The notes under the pieces were generated by a model. That model had not been told where the DNA came from. It ran no database searches and saw only the letters and a list, made by a program, of their open reading frames with translations. From Giesbergeria anulus (GTDB lineage: Bacteria; Pseudomonadota; Gammaproteobacteria; Burkholderiales; Burkholderiaceae_C), in NCBI RefSeq assembly GCF_900111115.1, contig NZ_FOGD01000012.1:1-64000 (forward strand): 64,000 nt of DNA. The letters run 5' to 3'. Below, one piece after another: positions 59,823 to 64,000 of the stretch. Position 1 is the stretch's first letter. Each line of letters begins with the position of its first letter. The position numbers and the translations under genes were made by a program.

Positions 59823-61049
59823 TTAATCTTTGGGGCGAAAGCCAATCTCTAGCGTTGGTGGCACCCGGCCATCGGTATCGCGGGGCAGGCTGTCGGTTTT
59901 TTGCAGGGCGCGCAGCACGGCGGTGTCCCAGGCTTTGTCACCGCTCGATTGCAGCAGCTTGGTGCCGACAATGGTGCCGTCGGGGGCGGCACGCACTTCT
60001 ACTACGGCACGGGGGTTACCCGCCACATCGTCGGGGTAAACGATATTGGGTTTGACCTTGGCTGCCACCTTGCCACCATAACTGGCTGATGGCCCGCCAG
60101 CCCCTGCGCTGGCGTTGCCACGGCCGCCAGCCCCACTGCCACCGCCAGCGTTAGGGCCGCCGCTGTGTTTTGCATTGCCACTGGCATCGTCGCCACCGCT
60201 GGCACCCGCAAGGGCCTGCATACGGCGTAGGTTTTCTTGCCGTCTGGCCTCGGCGGCTTTAGCGTTGGCTTGCTCGATGGCTTCTTGTTTGCGCTGAGCT
60301 TCTTGCGCTTGGCGTTTTTTGTCTTCGGCCTGCTGTTTTTGTTTTTCTTGCTGCTCGCGCCGCTCTTGTTCGCGTTCTTTTTCGCGCTCCTTGTCTCTGG
60401 CGGCCTTTTGCGCTTTTTCTTCTTGTTCTGCTTTGGCAGCTTTTTCTTTTTGCAGGCGTTCTTTTTTCTCTTGCTCTAGTCGTTCTTTCTTTTCTTTTTC
60501 GGTGCGCTCTTTTTTTTCTTTGTCTAGGCGCTCTTGGCGCTCGGCTTCTTTGCGTTCTTTTTCTCGCTCTTTAGCTCGTTCTTTCTCACGCTCCTTCTCG
60601 CGTTCTTTGGCCCGCTCTTTTTCGCGCTCTAACTGGAGCTGGCGTTCTTTGTCTTTTTTCTCTTTTTCTAGGCGCTTTTTCTCGCGTTCAATGGCGATAT
60701 CAGCGTCGCGGCTATCAGCTAAGGCTGCACGGGGGGGCGGCGGTGCTGGTGTAGGCAACGGTGGTGGCGTTGGGGCGGGAGGTGGTGGTGGCGCTTCTAG
60801 TGGAGCAGGTGGTGGTGGCGGTGCGGGGGGGGGCGGCGGCTCTGCCAGCGCGGGCGCTGCCTGTTGCGGCACGGCAGCCCAGAGTTCCGCTTGCACCGAT
60901 CCACTGTCTTCTTCAGTGGCTTTCCAGTTCACCCCCCAGGTCAGGGCCCCTACCAGCACTGCATGGGCCAACACGGCCAAGGCAATGGCGCGTAAGCGTC
61001 CTGGCGGGCGTGGCGGGGTAAATTGGTCGCGGTCGTGGTGGCTGGGCAT
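59823..61049 (-). CDS. tolA: Cell envelope integrity protein TolA
   Basis: TolA links the inner-membrane TolQR motor to the outer membrane. The 408-residue protein has one transmembrane segment (AIALAVLAHAVLVGALTWG, about residues 20-40) and a proline-rich stretch of alternating P and A. A long highly charged helix of Lys/Arg/Glu repeats (about 125-275) and a Gly/Ser/Ala-rich hinge follow. The C-terminal domain III (about 325-408) contains NPRAVVEVRAAPDGTIVG and DKAWDTAVLRALQ. The charged repeat region gives strongly strand-biased base composition. tolB and pal do not follow; the next gene is convergent acnB. Confidence 0.92.
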   Translation of the reverse strand: MPSHHDRDQFTPPRPPGRLRAIALAVLAHAVLVGALTWGVNWKATEEDSGSVQAELWAAVPQQAAPALAEPPPPPAPPPPPAPLEAPPPPPAPTPPPLPTPAPPPPRAALADSRDADIAIEREKKRLEKEKKDKERQLQLEREKERAKEREKEREKERAKEREKERKEAERQERLDKEKKERTEKEKKERLEQEKKERLQKEKAAKAEQEEKAQKAARDKEREKEREQERREQQEKQKQQAEDKKRQAQEAQRKQEAIEQANAKAAEARRQENLRRMQALAGASGGDDASGNAKHSGGPNAGGGSGAGGRGNASAGAGGPSASYGGKVAAKVKPNIVYPDDVAGNPRAVVEVRAAPDGTIVGTKLLQSSGDKAWDTAVLRALQKTDSLPRDTDGRVPPTLEIGFRPKD

Positions 61050-61078
61050 GGCGGGCAGATAAAACGCAAACGCAGCGG

Positions 61079-61510
61079 TTAGCCGCCCTGTTTGACGGAC
61101 AGCCCGACGCGCTGTACACCCGCCTTTTGCAGTGCGCTCATGGCTTTGACCACGGCCTCGTATGCCACTGTTTTTTCAGCGGCAATGATGACGGCAGCTG
61201 TGCCATCGGGTTGGTTTTGTTGCCATTGCAGCGCCGCTTGGGCGGCCTCTTTTTCTGTCACCGTGCGGGTGTTGCCCTCGGTGGAGATTTGCAACAGGCC
61301 ATCTTTGCCCACCACCACGGTGGCAAACTTGACCGGCTGTTTGTTGGCCTTGCCCACGGTAGGTACATTGACCATGCCGGGTGTGAGCATGGGCGCTGTC
61401 ACCATAAAGATGATGAGCAACACCAGCATCACATCAATAAAAGGCACCATGTTGATCTCGTTCATGGTGCGGCGGCCACGACCCCGACCGCGCGATGCAA
61501 TAGAAGACAT
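61079..61510 (-). CDS. tolR: Tol-Pal system protein TolR (ExbD family)
   Basis: The 143-residue protein is the proton-channel subunit that works with TolQ. One transmembrane helix near the N-terminus contains the essential Asp in VPFIDVMLVLLIIFMVTAP. The periplasmic domain has VVVGKDGLLQISTEGN and ends in VGLSVKQGG. MNEINMVPFID is the family hallmark. It lies 15 bases after tolQ and 29 bases before tolA in the same operon. Confidence 0.96.
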   Translation of the reverse strand: MSSIASRGRGRGRRTMNEINMVPFIDVMLVLLIIFMVTAPMLTPGMVNVPTVGKANKQPVKFATVVVGKDGLLQISTEGNTRTVTEKEAAQAALQWQQNQPDGTAAVIIAAEKTVAYEAVVKAMSALQKAGVQRVGLSVKQGG

Positions 61511-61525
61511 GATGCGTTCCTTGCC

Positions 61526-62230
61526 TCAGTGGCTTGAGGCCGATGTAGCCGACTGCGCACCCAAGTTGCGCTGCAAAATGTTAGAAAACTCTTCAATGAA
61601 GGTTTCTAATTGATTGCCTACCCGGTCGCAATCGTGGGCAAAACGGTTGTAGGCGATCACTGCCGGGATGGCCGAAAACAGCCCAATAGCAGTGGCCACT
61701 AGCGCCTCAGCAATACCGGGTGCCACGGTGGCCAGCGTTACCTGCTCCATGCCAGCAAAGCCGGTAAAGGCGTGCATGATGCCCCACACCGTGCCAAACA
61801 GACCCACATAAGGCGATACCGAGGCTACGGAGCCTAGAAACGATAGGCTCGATTCGACCACGTCCATCTCGCGCTGAAAGCTCGCTCGCATGGCGCGGCG
61901 GGCACCATCGAGCAGCACACCCGGATCGACAATGCGGCGCTCACGCAACTTTTGAAACTCGCGCATACCGCTGGCAAAAATGCGCTCCATCGGCCCCGCT
62001 TGCTTGGCATTTTGCGCTGCACTGGCATACAGATCGTTCAGGCTGCTGCCTGACCAGAACTCGCGCTCAAAATCTTCGTTCAGGCTTTTGACCCGCTTGA
62101 GGGCAAACAGCTTGCGGAAGATGGCCGCCCAGCTGGCAACCGACACCGTCAGCAGCAGCAGCATGACCAGCTGCACCACCCAACTGGCATGGAGCACCAG
62201 ACTGAGGATGGACATGTCTTGGGAGTTCAT
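61526..62230 (-). CDS. tolQ: Tol-Pal system protein TolQ
   Basis: The 234-residue protein forms the motor complex with TolR. Three transmembrane helices are visible (about residues 13-35, 135-160 and 175-195), with the conserved SVSPYVGLFGTVWGIMHAF and PGIAEALVATAIGLFSAIPAVIAYN. I chose the ATG that overlaps the ybgC stop as ATGA (MNSQDMSILSL); a longer frame would add 22 residues inside ybgC. It uses the proton gradient to drive TolA. Confidence 0.95.
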   Translation of the reverse strand: MNSQDMSILSLVLHASWVVQLVMLLLLTVSVASWAAIFRKLFALKRVKSLNEDFEREFWSGSSLNDLYASAAQNAKQAGPMERIFASGMREFQKLRERRIVDPGVLLDGARRAMRASFQREMDVVESSLSFLGSVASVSPYVGLFGTVWGIMHAFTGFAGMEQVTLATVAPGIAEALVATAIGLFSAIPAVIAYNRFAHDCDRVGNQLETFIEEFSNILQRNLGAQSATSASSH

Positions 62231-62649
62231 GGTGATATTTTTTCCAGAAGGGAAGCGGGAATTCTGGTTGGGCGCAGCGTACTGGCATTGACCCAACCCA
62301 AACGCACCGTGGCTGCACTGAGCAGCCGGGCTGGTACATCGGGCTGGGGGGCTGGTAGCAAGGCTTCTTGCAACAAGGTGAGGGAGGCGCGCCCAGCCTG
62401 TTGGAGTCGCGAGGTCACGATAAGTTCATCATCAAGCCGTGCCGGGGCCAGGTAGCGCAACTGGGCCTCGGTGAGCACAAACATACCACCGCTTTGTTCA
62501 CGCAGCGCCTGCTGGCCAATACCCAGCGCACGCAGCCATTCGGTGCGCGCACGTTCAAAGAACTTGAGGTAATTGGCATGGAACACGATGCCGCCTGCAT
62601 CGGTGTCTTCCCAGTAGATGCGGATGGGAAGCTGAAATGCCGTGCTCAT
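62227..62649 (-). CDS. ybgC: YbgC-family acyl-CoA thioesterase
   Basis: The 140-residue hot-dog-fold enzyme hydrolyses short-chain or phospholipid-related acyl-CoA and is commonly the first gene of tol-pal operons. The signature is YWEDTDAGGIVFHANYLKFFERARTEWL, with the catalytic Asp and the His-Ala-Asn turn. Its stop overlaps the tolQ start by four bases. It lies 13 bases after the aminotransferase gene. Confidence 0.95.
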   Translation of the reverse strand: MSTAFQLPIRIYWEDTDAGGIVFHANYLKFFERARTEWLRALGIGQQALREQSGGMFVLTEAQLRYLAPARLDDELIVTSRLQQAGRASLTLLQEALLPAPQPDVPARLLSAATVRLGWVNASTLRPTRIPASLLEKISP

Positions 62650-62662
62650 GGTGTGTGCTGCC

Positions 62663-63847
62663 TTAACCTAGCAGGGCGCGCAAGCGTGCCACCGACTCTT
62701 GCAACTGAGCCATGGAGTTGGCGGTAGAAAAGCGCACAAAACGTTGTGTTTCGGCGTTGCCAAAGTCGCGCCCCGGTGTGATCGCCAGGTGGGCGCGCTG
62801 CATGAGGGCGTAGGCAAAATCCCAACTGCCGCGCACGCCCAGTTTGTGCGCAGCATCGGTGCAGTCGGCCCACGCATAGAAGGCCCCATCGGGCACCACA
62901 GGCACGGGCAGGCCCAAGGACTCCAGCGCCGGAATGAAATAATCGCGCCGCTCCTTGAACTGCGCCCGGCGGTGCTCGTACTCTTGCAGGCTTTCTGGCT
63001 CAAAGCAGGCCAGCGCCGCATGTTGCGACACGGTGTTGGCACAAATAAACAGGTTTTGCGCCAGTCGCTCTACCACGGGCACCAGTACTTCAGGCACCAC
63101 CATCCAGCCCAAGCGCCAGCCGGTCATGTTGAAGTATTTGCTAAAGCTGTTGATGCTGATGATGTTATCGTCAATGGCTAAGGCGGTTTGGCCGAAAGCA
63201 TCGTCGTGGCTCAGGCCCAGATAGATTTCATCAATTAAAGTGATGCCACCGTGCTCTTGCACCACGCCGTGGATGCGGCGCAACTCATCGGGGGCAATGG
63301 AGGTGCCGGTGGGGTTAGAGGGCGAGGCCAGCAGCACGCCGCGCGTGCGCTCGTTCCAAGCGGCACGCACCTTGTCGGCACTGAGCTGGTAGCGCTCGGC
63401 AGCGGTGGTGGGGATGAGCACGGCCCGGCCTTCGGCGGCACTGACAAAATGCCGGTTACAAGGGTAGCTGGGGTCGGGCATCAGCACTTCGTCACCGGGG
63501 TCGAGCAAGGCGAGGCAAGCCAGTTGCAGCGCTGCTGAGGCCCCCGCCGTGACCACAATGCGCCGTGCGGGCACGGCCACGCCAAAGCGCTGCGCATACC
63601 AGCCGCTGATGCGCTCGCGCAGCGCATCTAAGCCCAAGGACGGGGTGTATTGCGTGCGACCATCGCGGATGGCGCGCAGGCCCGCTTCTTGTACCAGTGG
63701 TGGCGCAGTGAAATCAGGCTCGCCAATGTTGAGAAAGACCATTGGCTGTTGGCTGTGTGCGACCTCTGCCGCCAAAGCGTGAGCCGCCTTGGCGACCTCC
63801 ATCACATAAAACGGCTCAATGCGCTGGGCGCGGGAGGATATTTTCAT
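62663..63847 (-). CDS. PLP-dependent aminotransferase, class I/II
   Basis: The 394-residue protein is a fold-type I aminotransferase of the aspartate/alanine-type group. The cofactor Lys lies in [28 protein letters not shown] is the substrate Asn loop, LIDEIYLGL holds the PLP-binding Asp, and the Arg in [10 protein letters not shown] near the C-terminus binds the substrate carboxylate. The amino acid it acts on cannot be told. The start overlaps the nusB stop by four bases, so it is co-transcribed with nusB and the ybgC-tol genes. Confidence 0.92.
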   Translation of the reverse strand: MKISSRAQRIEPFYVMEVAKAAHALAAEVAHSQQPMVFLNIGEPDFTAPPLVQEAGLRAIRDGRTQYTPSLGLDALRERISGWYAQRFGVAVPARRIVVTAGASAALQLACLALLDPGDEVLMPDPSYPCNRHFVSAAEGRAVLIPTTAAERYQLSADKVRAAWNERTRGVLLASPSNPTGTSIAPDELRRIHGVVQEHGGITLIDEIYLGLSHDDAFGQTALAIDDNIISINSFSKYFNMTGWRLGWMVVPEVLVPVVERLAQNLFICANTVSQHAALACFEPESLQEYEHRRAQFKERRDYFIPALESLGLPVPVVPDGAFYAWADCTDAAHKLGVRGSWDFAYALMQRAHLAITPGRDFGNAETQRFVRFSTANSMAQLQESVARLRALLG

Positions 63848-64000
63848 CGGCCTTGGTCTGCCGCCACTTCGGCAGCACGCAGTTGTGGAGCCAGTCCCCC
63901 CAGTACGCCATTAACGTACTTGTGGCCGTCGGTGCCGCCAAACTCTTTGGCTAGCTCAATACATTCATTGAGCACCACGCGCCAAGGCACATCGGCGCAG
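63844..64000 (-). CDS. nusB: Transcription antitermination protein NusB, C-terminal fragment
   Basis: Only the last 51 residues are in the window; the gene continues beyond the right edge. The translation [20 protein letters not shown] and [18 protein letters not shown] matches the C-terminal helices of NusB, which joins NusE in rRNA antitermination. It ends in a short tail [10 protein letters not shown]. The stop overlaps the start of the aminotransferase gene as ATGA. Usually ribH and ribBA lie upstream in this neighbourhood, but they are outside the window. Confidence 0.92.
   Translation of the reverse strand, partial: CADVPWRVVLNECIELAKEFGGTDGHKYVNGVLGGLAPQLRAAEVAADQGR

Noticed and set aside
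60319-61062. Plus-strand Ser/Arg/Phe-rich frame opposite tolA
   Set aside because: It is the complement of the Lys/Glu repeats of tolA and is not a real coding region.

Overview
This 64 kb window is ordinary chromosomal backbone of a betaproteobacterium. It most likely belongs to the order Burkholderiales, near the family Comamonadaceae. The reasons are the gene neighbourhoods (lpxM-like/lpxL-like next to metK; sdhCDAB-sdhE-gltA with a divergent GntR gene and mdh; dapA-bamC), the protein sequences, a moderately high GC content and frequent GCC/CTG/GTG codons. I saw no rRNA, tRNA, CRISPR array, insertion sequence, prophage or plasmid function. Genes are densely packed, no gene-free stretch reaches 300 bases, and several stop and start codons overlap as ATGA.

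Layout. 1-3516: the end of a chemotaxis operon (MCP C-terminus, cheW, cheR, cheD, cheB). 3511-9552: queG facing tsaE-amiC, two lipid A late acyltransferases, and metK behind a candidate SAM-II riboswitch. 9662-15322: an NAD salvage island, with a divergent NrtR-like regulator (a Nudix fold that has lost its catalytic glutamates) controlling a pncA-like gene, pncB, nadE and nadM-nudix. 15319-20500: groES-groEL with a perfect CIRCE element, flanked by two PAS-GGDEF cyclase genes. 20545-24535: rng, maf, a RoxA-type cupin hydroxylase and an unknown gene. 24776-28782: an alanine-rich lipoprotein, bamC, dapA, a tiny membrane protein and an MFS transporter. 28846-34817: parE, parC and a second MCP. 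34824-44869: ridA, comEC, a GNAT gene, a methyltransferase, a tandem pair of paralogous unknown genes, a DusC-like gene, amt with a sigma-54 promoter, an acyltransferase and rnk.

44955-59622 begins with eptA-like and frmA/adhC, then holds a TCA-cycle block. gltA, sdhE, sdhB, sdhA, sdhD and sdhC form one minus-strand operon. A GntR/HutC regulator sits between this operon and plus-strand mdh, a CitE-like lyase, a secreted unknown protein and acnB. A palindromic operator lies inside the regulator's own promoter and next to the mdh promoter. 59823-64000: tolA, tolR, tolQ, ybgC, an aminotransferase and the 3' end of nusB, all on the minus strand. tolB and pal do not follow tolA.

The main regulatory signals visible in the DNA are the SAM-II-like element before metK, a 9-base-arm palindrome around the -35 box of the NAD operon, CIRCE plus a heat-shock-like promoter, a -24/-12 promoter for amt, and the TCTTATATAAGA operator. 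I found no clearly new multi-gene system. The least explained items are the duplicated gene pair at 39.7-40.8 kb, three genes with U-rich leaders and no Shine-Dalgarno sequence, and a few small unknown proteins.
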